Assembly (NCBI GenBank): GCA_910577275.1
Contig: CAJTMW010000021.1
Span: 6,364-69,926 of the forward strand
DNA: 63,563 bases
Source of the DNA: an uncultured Lachnospiraceae bacterium
GTDB taxonomy: Bacteria > Bacillota > Clostridia > Lachnospirales > Lachnospiraceae
Direction of reading: 5' to 3'
A model generated the notes under the pieces. That model saw nothing but the letters and a program-made list of their open reading frames with translations, had not been told where the DNA came from and searched no databases. How positions within the stretch are numbered: the first letter of the stretch is position 1; each line of letters opens with the position of its first letter. Below are positions 39,541 to 47,993 of this stretch, in pieces. A program made the translations under genes and the position numbers.

Positions 39541-40101
39541 TCAGGAAACACTTAATATCCATATTTCCGTGGCATAAAACACGTCTTCCTCAAACATGCC
39601 TTTCATTTTGACAGGCATATGTTCTTCCAAATCCTGAAACTTTGCATCCTCATAGCTTTCTTCACCGCCATAAGAAGTTCCAACGTAAAACTGTGTATTT
39701 CCATCAAAAACCACCTGAATCAACCGGGAATCAGGAATATCGGTACTGGAGCTGGGAGAACTGGTTGACAGGGAACCGTCATCGAGAATTTTCACTTTCG
39801 TTTCCGCAATAAAAAAAGAATCCTCTGTAATTTTCCGAACCTTTCCCATAAAATCCGCATCAATAGCAGCCGCAATCTCCGGCTCCAGAACATGCCATTT
39901 TCCCTCGTGATTTTCCTTTGGTTCGTTCATAGAACCGGCGCTCTCCCCCTGCTGCGTATCATCTGATTCCTCCGGCAATCCTTCGTCCGCCGCTGATTCC
40001 TGCTCTTTGGCTGCCGGCACGGGCCCTGAACTGCACCCTGATGCCAGCACATTCAACATACAGCCAATGCCGATTATTACCGCTGCTTTTTTCATTTTCA
40101 T
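39541..40101 (-). CDS. Small acidic lipoprotein B
   Basis: A 186-residue lipoprotein with lipobox NVLASGC, an acidic linker and a beta domain containing MGKVRKITEDSFFIAETKVK, similar in outline to lipoprotein A (GIVQKYEDDVIVIF). The two genes are 63 bases apart and probably arose by duplication. ATG 40,101 is chosen because AGGAG lies nine bases upstream; the ORF's first ATG abuts that site. Function unknown. Confidence 0.72.
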   Translation of the reverse strand: MKMKKAAVIIGIGCMLNVLASGCSSGPVPAAKEQESAADEGLPEESDDTQQGESAGSMNEPKENHEGKWHVLEPEIAAAIDADFMGKVRKITEDSFFIAETKVKILDDGSLSTSSPSSSTDIPDSRLIQVVFDGNTQFYVGTSYGGEESYEDAKFQDLEEHMPVKMKGMFEEDVFYATEIWILSVS

Positions 40102-40183
40102 AATGTACATCTCCTCTCGAAAATTTTTACTGCTTAAATTTCCGGCTTATTATAGCGCAGTAATCTCTAAACTATCTCTAAAA

Positions 40184-40215
40184 GAAAAAACGTTCGGATT
40201 GTAATTTCCCGAACG
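40184..40215 (-). terminator. Terminator of the DUF2200 gene
   Basis: A perfect 7-bp stem CGTTCGG/CCGAACG with an 11-base loop is followed by TTTTTT on the minus strand. Confidence 0.85.
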
Positions 40216-40245
40216 CTTTTCCTTCTCTTGCCATATCAGACGGTT

Positions 40246-40596
40246 TTACCTGCGCAGTATCTTATCCATTGCTTTTCCCTTTGCCAGTTCGTCCACCAGC
40301 TTGTCAAGATACCGTATTTCCCGCATGAGTGGTTCCTCGATATTCTCCACCCGGACGCCGCACACCACTCCTTTAATCAGATTCCTGTTTTCATTGGGAT
40401 TCGGCGCATTTTTGAAAAAATCCCCATAAGCCATTGAAGCTGCAGATATTTCTTCAAGCTCGCTCTGGCTGTAACCGGTAAGCCAGCGGATAATCTCGTC
40501 AACCTCCTGCTTTGTCCGTCCCTTTCTTTCGGCTTTATCTACTAAAAGCCCGTATACTTTTGCAAAATCCATCTGATATACTTTTTCGTTATTCAT
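40246..40596 (-). CDS. DUF2200 family protein
   Basis: A 116-residue soluble protein that matches the DUF2200 family as I know it: MDFAKVYGLLVDKAERKGRTK near the start, IIRWLTGYS, and the conserved FFKNAPNPNENRNLIKGVVCGVRVE stretch read in two parts. No enzymatic role has been described that I can name. It is followed by a clear terminator and preceded by the zinc-ribbon/DUF1801 gene 36 bases upstream, so both may be on one transcript. Confidence 0.85.
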   Translation of the reverse strand: MNNEKVYQMDFAKVYGLLVDKAERKGRTKQEVDEIIRWLTGYSQSELEEISAASMAYGDFFKNAPNPNENRNLIKGVVCGVRVENIEEPLMREIRYLDKLVDELAKGKAMDKILRR

Positions 40597-40632
40597 CGTA
40601 TCCGCCTTTCCTGCTGCGGGGCTGCTTTCTTT

Positions 40633-41043
40633 TCAAGGATGATTCCCCGTCTGACTGCACCAGAGTGCAATATCCGCAATCATTTTCAGGGGAAGCGGAC
40701 TGCTGTACAAAAACTGTATCGTGCCCTTGCTGGTTTTGTAGTCTTTCAGCTGTGCGCTGAACTTCTCCACGGCTTCCGGCCCCGGATAAAGTCCGATATG
40801 CTTTTTAAATCCCGCAAATTGTATGATATTATGCTCTTTCCAGAAAGTCGGCATACTCCATGAAATCCTTTCTTCCGCCTCCGGCAGCGCTGTGCGTATG
40901 GCATTTCTTACCGCTCTTAAGTATTCCTGCGTATATTCCGGCTGCGCCATAATATAAGCGTCAATCGAGTCCGGCGCCTTTCCGCAAAAATGCCCCTGAT
41001 TTTGTTTTTGAAAGGTCCGTCCGCATTTCGGGCATGTCCACAT
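40633..41043 (-). CDS. DUF1801/YdhG-like protein with N-terminal zinc ribbon
   Basis: A 136-residue protein. The N-terminus WTCPKCGRTFQKQNQGHFCG is a short zinc-binding finger (two CxxC-like pairs). The rest is the DUF1801/YdhG-like alpha-beta fold, with LRAVRNAIRTALPEAEERISWSMP-type sequence and HIGLYPGPEAVEKF. ATG 41,043 is used because GAAGGAGG precedes it; the earlier frame adds only a basic tail. DUF1801 proteins include the Bacillus iron-chaperone frataxin-like protein, but that role is not established for this form. Confidence 0.82.
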   Translation of the reverse strand: MWTCPKCGRTFQKQNQGHFCGKAPDSIDAYIMAQPEYTQEYLRAVRNAIRTALPEAEERISWSMPTFWKEHNIIQFAGFKKHIGLYPGPEAVEKFSAQLKDYKTSKGTIQFLYSSPLPLKMIADIALWCSQTGNHP

Positions 41044-41110
41044 TTTCTGCTTCCTCCTTCTTCTCCTCCCGCCGCTATCTTGCATACCGGGAATTTATCC
41101 TGCTTAAATC

Positions 41111-41668
41111 CTACTTATTATTCCCGCCAAGACGTGCGATAATCGCCTCGCGGTACTCTGCGTGATGCGGCATTCCCCCGCCAACGCCGCCGAGCTTTGG
41201 GAGCAGCAGTTTAAAGCTGCTTTTATTCTTCATTTTAACAGAGCATTTCACAGAGCCCATCCATCCCTTGCCCAGCTCGCAGCTTTGAATCTCTGATAAA
41301 GGGAAGCAGGTTCCCATATCTTCAAAAGGGATAGCTGACGTAACCTCTCTGACATCCGCTCCGTTTCCCTCCGGCGCGTCGTCAAACTTGTAATAATATA
41401 AACTTTTTTCACATTCAACAATTAACAGGGATGACTGCGTAATCCCTAAATAAATATCATAGGTAGAGCTTTTCTCCTTTTCCACCAAAATGTTTCTACC
41501 ATTTGCGTCGGGAAGCAGCCCTTTTTCCGTGTAAACGCACTTTCCAAATACGCCTCTTATCTTCGTTTCCTTCGATAACGCGTGTATACCTGCCTCCAGC
41601 GTTTCCCCATCAGGTATATATTTTCCCAAGGCCTGCCTCATATTTGCTTCATTGAAAATTTCAGACAT
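41111..41668 (-). CDS. Hypothetical protein with PH-like domain
   Basis: A 185-residue soluble protein, not recognised. Its N-terminal 45 residues look helical; the remainder alternates short hydrophobic strands (YDIYLGITQSSLLIVECEKSLYYYKF, FPLSEIQSCELGKGW, GSVKCSVKMKNKSSFKLLLP read in parts), compatible with a bacterial PH-like barrel. The C-terminus is Gly-rich with GGVGGGMPHH. ATG 41,668 follows GAGGAGGG. It stands 67 bases upstream of the zinc-ribbon gene in the same direction. Confidence 0.65.
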   Translation of the reverse strand: MSEIFNEANMRQALGKYIPDGETLEAGIHALSKETKIRGVFGKCVYTEKGLLPDANGRNILVEKEKSSTYDIYLGITQSSLLIVECEKSLYYYKFDDAPEGNGADVREVTSAIPFEDMGTCFPLSEIQSCELGKGWMGSVKCSVKMKNKSSFKLLLPKLGGVGGGMPHHAEYREAIIARLGGNNK

Positions 41669-41824
41669 ATTGCCCTCCTCATTTTTATACATTTTACTTT
41701 GCTTCTCCAAACTTCCATTGTCAGAAGTTTAGTTTTGCAGAATTACCAGACAATACTATTTTATCACAGACGGATACACGATACCATTAAATTTTACTTG
41801 ACACAAACCCTTGGATTTTGCTGT

Positions 41825-41853
41825 TTGATACATTACTTAAAATTTGATATACT
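41825..41853 (+). promoter_or_regulatory. Promoter of the AT-rich two-gene unit
   Basis: TTGATA (41,825-41,830) and TATACT (41,848-41,853) with a 17-base spacer, followed by AAAGGAG and the ATG at 41,894. Confidence 0.65.
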
Positions 41854-41893
41854 ATAATTACAAATCGTTTTATCAAAGAAAGGAGTTTCAGGT

Positions 41894-42142
41894 ATGAATG
41901 ATAAACTGTCTTTACAGGATATCAATGTTGGAATGTCTGTAAAATTTAATCAGCTTTCAAATATATATGATACCTGGATTTTAGTGGAAGAAAAAAGCAT
42001 AGGAGCAGACGGAGGTATCATCAGATTTATTGGAAAAGAGGCCAACTCAGTCTCTCAGGCCATATTGGATGAAGGTAAACCCATCGGGTGCATTTATAAT
42101 GACAGTGAATTATTAGATGAGGACGTATATTTTGATGAATGA
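41894..42142 (+). CDS. Small acidic hypothetical protein upstream of the retropepsin-like gene
   Basis: An 82-residue acidic protein that I do not recognise. It reads as a small beta-rich domain (VGMSVKFNQLSNIYDTWILVEEKS) with an acidic tail DSELLDEDVYFDE. It has its own promoter and AAAGGAG ribosome binding site. Its end overlaps the next gene by eight bases, so the two are made together. Base composition is clearly more AT-rich than the surrounding genes, suggesting acquisition from elsewhere. Confidence 0.65.
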   Translation: MNDKLSLQDINVGMSVKFNQLSNIYDTWILVEEKSIGADGGIIRFIGKEANSVSQAILDEGKPIGCIYNDSELLDEDVYFDE

Positions 42143-42713
42143 TTTCATGGATATAGAATTAAATCCCAAAAATGAATTTCGATGCGAAGGCAGCTTTAAG
42201 CTGTTTGGCGCGGTATTGGATAAACTGAATTTCAAAATAGATACAGGCTGTCCAATGACAACAATACCCCTTTTAAGGACACCTCTGAGTCCCTCCGTAA
42301 TAGAAGCAAATAAACAAAAAGATTACGAAAATATTGCTGTCAAAAAGCAAATCAGCTTCGGGGTAAATGATTCCGCATTAAAACGAAAAACAGATAAATT
42401 AAAATTTAAGCAGGGATTATTCAGCCAATTAGATTCTGTAACCTGTACGAAAACCGTACAGGATTTTGTAATAGCAGGGTGTAATTTTGGAACTATGGAC
42501 ATAAAAGTTTCTTATACAAGAACGGGAAATATGCTTATAGGTATGGATATCTTACAAAACTGTGATATACATATCGCAAAGACCTGTGATAACAAAGTCC
42601 ATCTGTTAGCATGCCCATATAATAAGTTGAGCGATGCTTATTTTCTAAAACTCGAAGAGTTCTATAAAACAGGTACCATAATATATTCAGCTATTAATCG
42701 AAACAGATTATAA
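42135..42713 (+). CDS. Retropepsin-like aspartic protease-fold protein
   Basis: A 192-residue protein. FKIDTGCPMTTIP near residue 35 matches the Asp-Thr-Gly flap entry of retropepsin-like aspartic proteases. NMLIGMDILQNCDIHI near residue 130 matches the second hallmark stretch, the hydrophobic-hydrophobic-G-x-D segment. Such single-domain enzymes work as dimers. There is no signal peptide. Codon usage and composition are AT-rich relative to neighbours. The start ATG 42,135 overlaps the previous gene, and an earlier in-frame codon lacks a ribosome binding site. The partner protein upstream could be its substrate, inhibitor or adaptor; this is inference. Confidence 0.7.
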   Translation: MNDFMDIELNPKNEFRCEGSFKLFGAVLDKLNFKIDTGCPMTTIPLLRTPLSPSVIEANKQKDYENIAVKKQISFGVNDSALKRKTDKLKFKQGLFSQLDSVTCTKTVQDFVIAGCNFGTMDIKVSYTRTGNMLIGMDILQNCDIHIAKTCDNKVHLLACPYNKLSDAYFLKLEEFYKTGTIIYSAINRNRL

Positions 42714-42725
42714 AAGGATTCTCCC

Positions 42726-42757
42726 ACAAAAGCCTGCCGCCCCTACCGCGACAGGCT
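42726..42757 (-). terminator. Terminator of the second sugar operon
   Basis: AGCCTGTCGC pairs with GCGGCAGGCT (one G-U pair) and is followed by TTTTGTGG on the minus strand. It overlaps the last codons of the binding-protein gene. Confidence 0.6.
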
Positions 42758-44053
42758 CTCCGCAAATTCCTCCGCCGAAATTTCTTTCCGGTAAAGCTTT
42801 CCCGAAGCCCTCATAAAATATTCCGCCCTTTTCCCTCCAAGATAAAACTCCCAGTAGGGCATGGTTTCCTCCGCCTGCAAATCCATCTCCGCAATCTCAT
42901 TGTAAAGCGTCGCGTCTTCCTCTGCATCTGTATCCTCAAAAAGCCAGACGGGAATTCCGGCGCGGCTTTCTTTCAGGTTCCCGGAAAAGTCATACATAAG
43001 CTCTGAAAGAGCCTCCACAGCCTCTCTCGGATTTTTGGCAGCCGCATTTACCACAAAGGCCTCGCTCACCCCGCCTAAAATGCTGTCACCGCTGCTCCCG
43101 GGAAAGGGTACAGCGCTGATTTTCCCATACAAGGGACTGTTTTGCTGCAAAAAATTTCCCGCCAGTCTGTTTTTCGTAAAATACATGGGAATCCTGCTTA
43201 AATTAAATTCTTCGTCCGCCCATCCCGTGGTATTTTTAAGCGGCGTACTGCCGAAGGCTCCCATATCCCGCAGCTCGCAGAAATGGCTCACGCCTCTCAG
43301 AAAGGCTTCGGACGGCTCTTTTTCTCCCGCCGCGATTTCCAGGCATTCCCGCCCTCCCGCTTCGCTCATGCACAGAGCCTCCAGATACATGCGGTAGCCT
43401 CTGTCCGTATCCGCCGAACAGGCAAGCGGCACGATACCGTTATCAAGAAACACCCGGCATACTGCCAAAAGCTCCTCCCAGCTCTCAGGAACGCCGCACC
43501 CATACTCCCTGAACATTTCATTATTTACAAAGAATATCCCTGCATCTCTGGCAAATCCAAGACCGTAAATTCCTCCGTCAAAAGTCATCTCGTCAAGCAT
43601 TTCCGGCAGAATTTTGTCTTCCGCTTTACTGTCAAGATAATCGTTAAGCCGCAGCACCTTTCCCGAATCCACGGCAGTTTTCAGGTAGGCGTTTGTGTAA
43701 CACAGGTAAATGTCCGGCGTATCGTTTGACGCAATGGCGGAAGGAAGCTTTTCCCTGTAGAGCCTTGTCGCAATTCCCTCCGCCTTTATCTGTATTTCCT
43801 CATGGCTTTTGTTGTATTTATCGACAGCGTCGAGAAACGCCTTTTTGTATATTTTTTCTTCGTCCGTCCAAGGATACCACAGGCGCATTACAACCGGTTC
43901 TTCGCCTGATTTCCCGCCTCTGTCCTCCGCTGTGTCCCAGACTTTCCAAATCCTCAAAGGCCCTGCCGCCAAAAGCAATGCCGTCAAAAGCGCTACTGCC
44001 CAAAGTACTACTTTGGATGGCAGCGCTTTTGACAATGCCTTTTTTCTATCCAT
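42743..44053 (-). CDS. Second extracellular solute-binding protein (CUT1-like)
   Basis: A 436-residue secreted sugar-binding protein. The N-terminus has a basic segment and one hydrophobic helix (VVLWAVALLTALLLAAGPL) but no lipobox, so it is anchored or cleaved rather than lipidated. The binding fold follows (VVMRLWYPWTDEEKIYKKAF, then GIYGLGFARDAGIFFVN). It is the last gene of an operon that already has a binding lipoprotein, which is unusual; it may be an accessory receptor for the two-component sensor. The beginning of its gene contains a near-perfect 51-base hairpin. It overlaps the SGNH gene by eight bases. Confidence 0.85.
   Translation of the reverse strand: MDRKKALSKALPSKVVLWAVALLTALLLAAGPLRIWKVWDTAEDRGGKSGEEPVVMRLWYPWTDEEKIYKKAFLDAVDKYNKSHEEIQIKAEGIATRLYREKLPSAIASNDTPDIYLCYTNAYLKTAVDSGKVLRLNDYLDSKAEDKILPEMLDEMTFDGGIYGLGFARDAGIFFVNNEMFREYGCGVPESWEELLAVCRVFLDNGIVPLACSADTDRGYRMYLEALCMSEAGGRECLEIAAGEKEPSEAFLRGVSHFCELRDMGAFGSTPLKNTTGWADEEFNLSRIPMYFTKNRLAGNFLQQNSPLYGKISAVPFPGSSGDSILGGVSEAFVVNAAAKNPREAVEALSELMYDFSGNLKESRAGIPVWLFEDTDAEEDATLYNEIAEMDLQAEETMPYWEFYLGGKRAEYFMRASGKLYRKEISAEEFAESLSR
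43983..44033. repeat. 51-base near-perfect hairpin inside the start of the binding-protein gene
   Basis: GTCAAAAGCGCT (43,983-43,994) and AGCGCTTTTGAC (44,022-44,033) are perfect 12-base arms. Inside them CCAAAGTA/TACTTTGG pairs again around a one-base loop. The structure covers codons 7-23, within the export-signal region. It could slow early translation or form a cruciform in DNA. Confidence 0.8.
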
Positions 44054-44705
44054 TGATTTTCAATATCTCCTTCACACAGTCCGCAACCGCTTCGCCCAGC
44101 TTTCTGTGCCCCTCGCCGGTCAGATGAATACAATCCCTGACGGATACCTCCGCCACTTTTCCGGCATCAAGAAGCGTTACTCCCGGCACATCTTTAAATA
44201 TCTTTCTGTATTCTTCCCCCAGGGCTCTGCTCTTTCTCACGGACTCCTCGTCATACATGCCGTAAAAGTCCGATGTGGCAATCTCCTCCCGCACAGGCGC
44301 CGGGATAATCACCAGAACCTCCGGCACTTTCCCCACCCAGTAGCTTTGCGGGTTTTTCACCATTTTCACCAGATTATCCATCCCCATGGCAATCTCCTTC
44401 ACGGACGGGGTAAAGATATGCCTGATGTCGTTTGTACCCAGCATGAAAATCACAAGGTCCAGGGGCTGGTGGCTCTGGATGCAGCAGTTTAAAAATCTGC
44501 TTCCGTTTCTGTCCGCCGCCACAGGGTCGTCGTACATGATGGTCCTTCCGCACAGCCCTTCCTCGATTACTTTCGCCTGTCCGTCAAGAATATTTTGCAG
44601 TACGCCTGTCCATCTCTCCTCATCCCCGTATCTGAAATTATCTCCCTGGGGCTCCGGATTATGCCCCCATGTATTGGAATCTCCGTAACATAAAATTCGC
44701 TTCAT
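44046..44705 (-). CDS. SGNH/GDSL-family esterase
   Basis: A 219-residue SGNH hydrolase. Block I is CYGDSNTWGHNP (catalytic Ser in GDS, residue 10), block III is MLGTNDIRH, and block V is RDCIHLTGEGH (Asp and His of the triad). No signal peptide, so it acts in the cytoplasm. In a sugar-import operon, removing acetyl or other ester groups from imported oligosaccharides is the likely job. It begins 10 bases after the MalG-type permease and overlaps the next gene by eight bases. Confidence 0.93.
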   Translation of the reverse strand: MKRILCYGDSNTWGHNPEPQGDNFRYGDEERWTGVLQNILDGQAKVIEEGLCGRTIMYDDPVAADRNGSRFLNCCIQSHQPLDLVIFMLGTNDIRHIFTPSVKEIAMGMDNLVKMVKNPQSYWVGKVPEVLVIIPAPVREEIATSDFYGMYDEESVRKSRALGEEYRKIFKDVPGVTLLDAGKVAEVSVRDCIHLTGEGHRKLGEAVADCVKEILKING

Positions 44706-44714
44706 TTTCTCTCC

Positions 44715-45557
44715 CTATCCTTTCACTGCGCCTAAAGTCATTCCTTCTATAAATTTATCACTTGCAAAAATAAATGCAATCAAAAGAGGAATAAAACTAA
44801 TCATGGACGCCGCCATAATCGTTCCTGTCAGCGTTCCGTTTAGGTCCTTCATGGACGCAATTCCCAGCGGCAGGGTTTTCATCATGGTTTCATTCACGGT
44901 AATCAGCGGCCAGGTAAGGCTTCCCCACTGATTGGTAAAGTTAAAAATGGCAAGGAGGCTTAACTGCGGAACGGTGATTGGCATAACTATCTTAAAAAAT
45001 TTCCCGTATTCGCTGCATCCGTCTATGGTTGCCGCCTCCAGAAGGGAATCCGGGATATCCTTCATAAACTGAGTCATCATGTAAACTCCGAAGGCATTGG
45101 CAACGCCGGGAAATATCAGCGATTTATAGGAGTTTACCCATCCCAGCTTCGAGACAATCAAAAACAGCGGGATTAAGGTTGTCACGCTTGGAATTATCTG
45201 CGTGGCAACCACAATGTTGAAAAGCACGCCACTCCCCGGAAACTTTCTCTTTGCAAAGGCATAGCCTGCCATTGATGCGACCAAAATAACAAGGACGGTG
45301 TTCGCACCCGACACAAAAATACTGTTTGCCATCCACCGCATATAGGCGCCGCCCTGCATGGTCAGCACTTCCTTATAATTATCCAGGGAACCGCCCTTTG
45401 GCCAGAACTTCGGAGGATAGCTGATAATGGCATTGGTTTCCAGCAGCGAAGACACGATAAGCTGCCAGAAAGGGAACAAAATAATCAACGCCAGCAGCAA
45501 AAGCGCCAATGTCTTTAAGAATGAAAACATACCCTTTTTTACCACATATTTATTCAT
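44715..45557 (-). CDS. Sugar ABC transporter permease, MalG type (second system)
   Basis: A 280-residue CUT1 permease with about six membrane segments and an EAA loop (LEAATIDGCSEYGKFFKIVMP region). ATG 45,557 is chosen because GGAGGGG lies just upstream; the longer frame starts inside the preceding permease gene. It overlaps that gene by eight bases. No ATPase gene is present, as usual for such operons that share one ATPase. Confidence 0.94.
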   Translation of the reverse strand: MNKYVVKKGMFSFLKTLALLLLALIILFPFWQLIVSSLLETNAIISYPPKFWPKGGSLDNYKEVLTMQGGAYMRWMANSIFVSGANTVLVILVASMAGYAFAKRKFPGSGVLFNIVVATQIIPSVTTLIPLFLIVSKLGWVNSYKSLIFPGVANAFGVYMMTQFMKDIPDSLLEAATIDGCSEYGKFFKIVMPITVPQLSLLAIFNFTNQWGSLTWPLITVNETMMKTLPLGIASMKDLNGTLTGTIMAASMISFIPLLIAFIFASDKFIEGMTLGAVKG

Positions 45558-46446
45558 GCCTTCCCCTCCTTTTGCCCGTCTCCTTTTCGCGCAGGAGAAG
45601 ATTTTCCAGACCATAGATAACCAGAATCACAAGCAAAAACACCAAAGAAGCCGCCGCGCCGAAGCCCACCCGGTAATACTTGAAGCTGTACTGGTAGATT
45701 TCATAAATCACCGTCTGGGTAGCGCCTAAAGGCCCGCCGTTTGTCAGCATGTAAACAGACTCAAAAATCTGGAACTGCCAGATGGTATTCATGGTCACGC
45801 ATAAAATAATGGCGTTCCTGATAAGGGGAAGCACTACGAAAACCGCCTCCTGCATCACATTTGCCCCGTCAATCCTTGCAGATTCCAGACAATCCGCCGG
45901 AAGGGAACGCATGGCCGACATATACACGAAAATGAAAAAAGTCCCGCCCTTCCACAGCTCCAAAATCATAACCGCCATCTTGGCGCTGAACTTGCCGTTC
46001 AGCCAGTTTATGGGCTGCATGCCGAAAAACTGAATCAGCAGATTTAAGGGCCCGTTATTGGATATAATATAGGAAATCAGCACGCTGGCGACCACCATGG
46101 AAATCAGCATGGGCAGAAAGAAAATAATCTCGCACGCATGACTGAATCTGGTCTTTTTCCTGATGAGAAGCGCAAAAAATATGCCAAGGAACTGGCTCAC
46201 CGGCACCTCTATCAGCATGTAAATAAAGGTATTTTTAAACGCGCCCTGAAAATCCGGCGTTATCAGTACGTCTTTAAAGTTTTTCATCCCCGCCCAGTCA
46301 AACTTCGCCTGAAGGAAATTCCCGTCATGTACGCTCAGATAAAAAACATATCCGATGGGAATCAGCGTGAAAACGATGAAGAATACGGCGAAGGGCAGTA
46401 AAAAGCTGTAGGATATCGCATAATCCCTGATTTTTCTTTTATCCAT
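45550..46446 (-). CDS. Sugar ABC transporter permease, MalF type (second system)
   Basis: A 298-residue CUT1 permease with about six membrane segments; the EAA loop is in ESARIDGANVMQEAVFVVLP. It follows the binding-protein gene after a strong hairpin and is translationally coupled to the MalG-type gene. Confidence 0.94.
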   Translation of the reverse strand: MDKRKIRDYAISYSFLLPFAVFFIVFTLIPIGYVFYLSVHDGNFLQAKFDWAGMKNFKDVLITPDFQGAFKNTFIYMLIEVPVSQFLGIFFALLIRKKTRFSHACEIIFFLPMLISMVVASVLISYIISNNGPLNLLIQFFGMQPINWLNGKFSAKMAVMILELWKGGTFFIFVYMSAMRSLPADCLESARIDGANVMQEAVFVVLPLIRNAIILCVTMNTIWQFQIFESVYMLTNGGPLGATQTVIYEIYQYSFKYYRVGFGAAASLVFLLVILVIYGLENLLLREKETGKRRGRHE

Positions 46447-46466
46447 AAATTCACCTTTCTTTTAGA

Positions 46467-46512
46467 AAAGAGGTTTTTGCGGAAGGAAACCTCTCTTTGC
46501 AAAAACCTCTTT
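46467..46512 (-). terminator. Attenuator between binding-protein and permease genes (second system)
   Basis: Perfect 14-bp arms AAAGAGGTTTTTGC and GCAAAAACCTCTTT with an 18-base loop are followed by TCTAAAAG on the minus strand. The U-run is weak, so it likely acts as a partial terminator or 3' stabiliser for the binding-protein message, like the hairpin at 15,373. Confidence 0.7.
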
Positions 46513-46543
46513 CAATAGCAGTTGACGCTGCCGTTTTACGATT

Positions 46544-47908
46544 CTATTCGCCGCTGATTGCCTTCATGGCATCATACATGCCAGAAATTGCGTCCGCCGG
46601 TGATTTCTCGCCTCTTGCCACGTTCTCATACAGGATTTTCAGGTTCTGCATCATCGCATTTGCATAATCGGATGCGGGGCTTACCTGCAAAGAGGCGATT
46701 CCTTCCGCCGCAACAGCCATAATCTCATCGCCCTCGTACATCAAATCATTGGTCGCAAGCTGAGGAGAAAAGAATCCTACTTCCGACAGATAAGTCTTTT
46801 CGATTTCAGGTCGGGTAATAAACTCCACAAACTTCCATGCGGCGTCGGGGTGCTGGGTCTGGCTGGAAATAGCAAGCATTCCGATATTTGCAAAATTCCA
46901 TTTTGCATGGGCTTCGTCGGCTGCCGGGCCTGCCGGTATCGCAAAGGCGCCCAGATTAATGTCGGAAGCCTCCTTGATAATGTTTGTATAATGAATCTGC
47001 TGAGGGAACATTGCCACCTGTCCGTTATAGAAATAAGCGCGCTCCTCGTCTCTGCTCGAATATTTTTCAAGAGGAAGCACCACCTTATCCTGATTGTACA
47101 GCTTGTCAAAGAATGTAAGCCCCTCAATCCCCTGTTCGTTGTTAAATCCGATATTGGTCAGATTTTCGTTCCACTGGTCTGCCCCGGCCTGAATAATATA
47201 GGTAAGGGGCTGCCAGTAGTCGTCCATCTCAAACATCATGCCCCACTGGTCGGTCTGACCGTCGCCGTCTTTGTCAAGAGTCAGCTTCTTCGCCACTTCC
47301 TCCATCTCCTCCCAGGTAGTGGGAACCTCAGTGATTCCCGCCTCCGCAAACATATCCTTGTTATAGAACATTACAGAGTTAAGCGCCACGAAAGGAATTC
47401 CCATAAGCTGTCCGTCGTAGGAGCAATACTCCAGGGCGGACGCCGGATAACCGGCGCGCTTTGCCTCGTCGGCGTAATCCTCTAAAGACAATATGTAGCC
47501 GTTCTTGGCATAAAGAGGGAACTGCTCTGTCTGGAAGCTGATGTCGGGTCCCGTTCCCGCCGCAAAGGCCGCCGTTTCCTTCTCCACAACCGAATCCCAT
47601 GCAACATTCAAAAATTCTACCTGAATATTGGGGTTTTCTTTGTTAAACTCGGCAATCATGGACGCCCAAATCTCATCCTCTCTGTCTGAATGAGGCGACT
47701 TCCAGAATGTCAGCTTTACCGCCTCCCCTGAATCTTCGGATTCGCTGCCGGCTGATGCCTCGTCGCCGCCCGAAGCTGCATCCTTTCCTGTTTCTGCCCC
47801 CGCCGACTCATTCCCGGGAGTTTCCCCCTTACCGTTTCCGCCGCCGCAGCCGGCAAGTAGTCCCATAACCATACCTGCGCACAAAAGCATTGCTAGTTTC
47901 TTTTTCAT
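46544..47908 (-). CDS. Sugar-binding lipoprotein (second ABC system)
   Basis: A 454-residue CUT1 solute-binding lipoprotein. The signal peptide ends in the lipobox MGLLAGC, followed by a Gly/Ser/Glu-rich linker of about 40 residues and a two-lobed binding domain (LTFWKSPHSDREDEIWASM). It lies 85 bases behind the response-regulator gene, which should activate it. A promoter such as TTCAAA-N16-TATACT in that gap is possible. Ligand unknown; the downstream esterase hints at an esterified oligosaccharide. Confidence 0.95.
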   Translation of the reverse strand: MKKKLAMLLCAGMVMGLLAGCGGGNGKGETPGNESAGAETGKDAASGGDEASAGSESEDSGEAVKLTFWKSPHSDREDEIWASMIAEFNKENPNIQVEFLNVAWDSVVEKETAAFAAGTGPDISFQTEQFPLYAKNGYILSLEDYADEAKRAGYPASALEYCSYDGQLMGIPFVALNSVMFYNKDMFAEAGITEVPTTWEEMEEVAKKLTLDKDGDGQTDQWGMMFEMDDYWQPLTYIIQAGADQWNENLTNIGFNNEQGIEGLTFFDKLYNQDKVVLPLEKYSSRDEERAYFYNGQVAMFPQQIHYTNIIKEASDINLGAFAIPAGPAADEAHAKWNFANIGMLAISSQTQHPDAAWKFVEFITRPEIEKTYLSEVGFFSPQLATNDLMYEGDEIMAVAAEGIASLQVSPASDYANAMMQNLKILYENVARGEKSPADAISGMYDAMKAISGE

Positions 47909-47993
47909 TTTTTACCTCCTGTAACTTTTGTGGTTTTTATGCAACAAGTACAGTATAGATTTTTTTCTCCGTATTTGAACGTAAAATTTTGAC

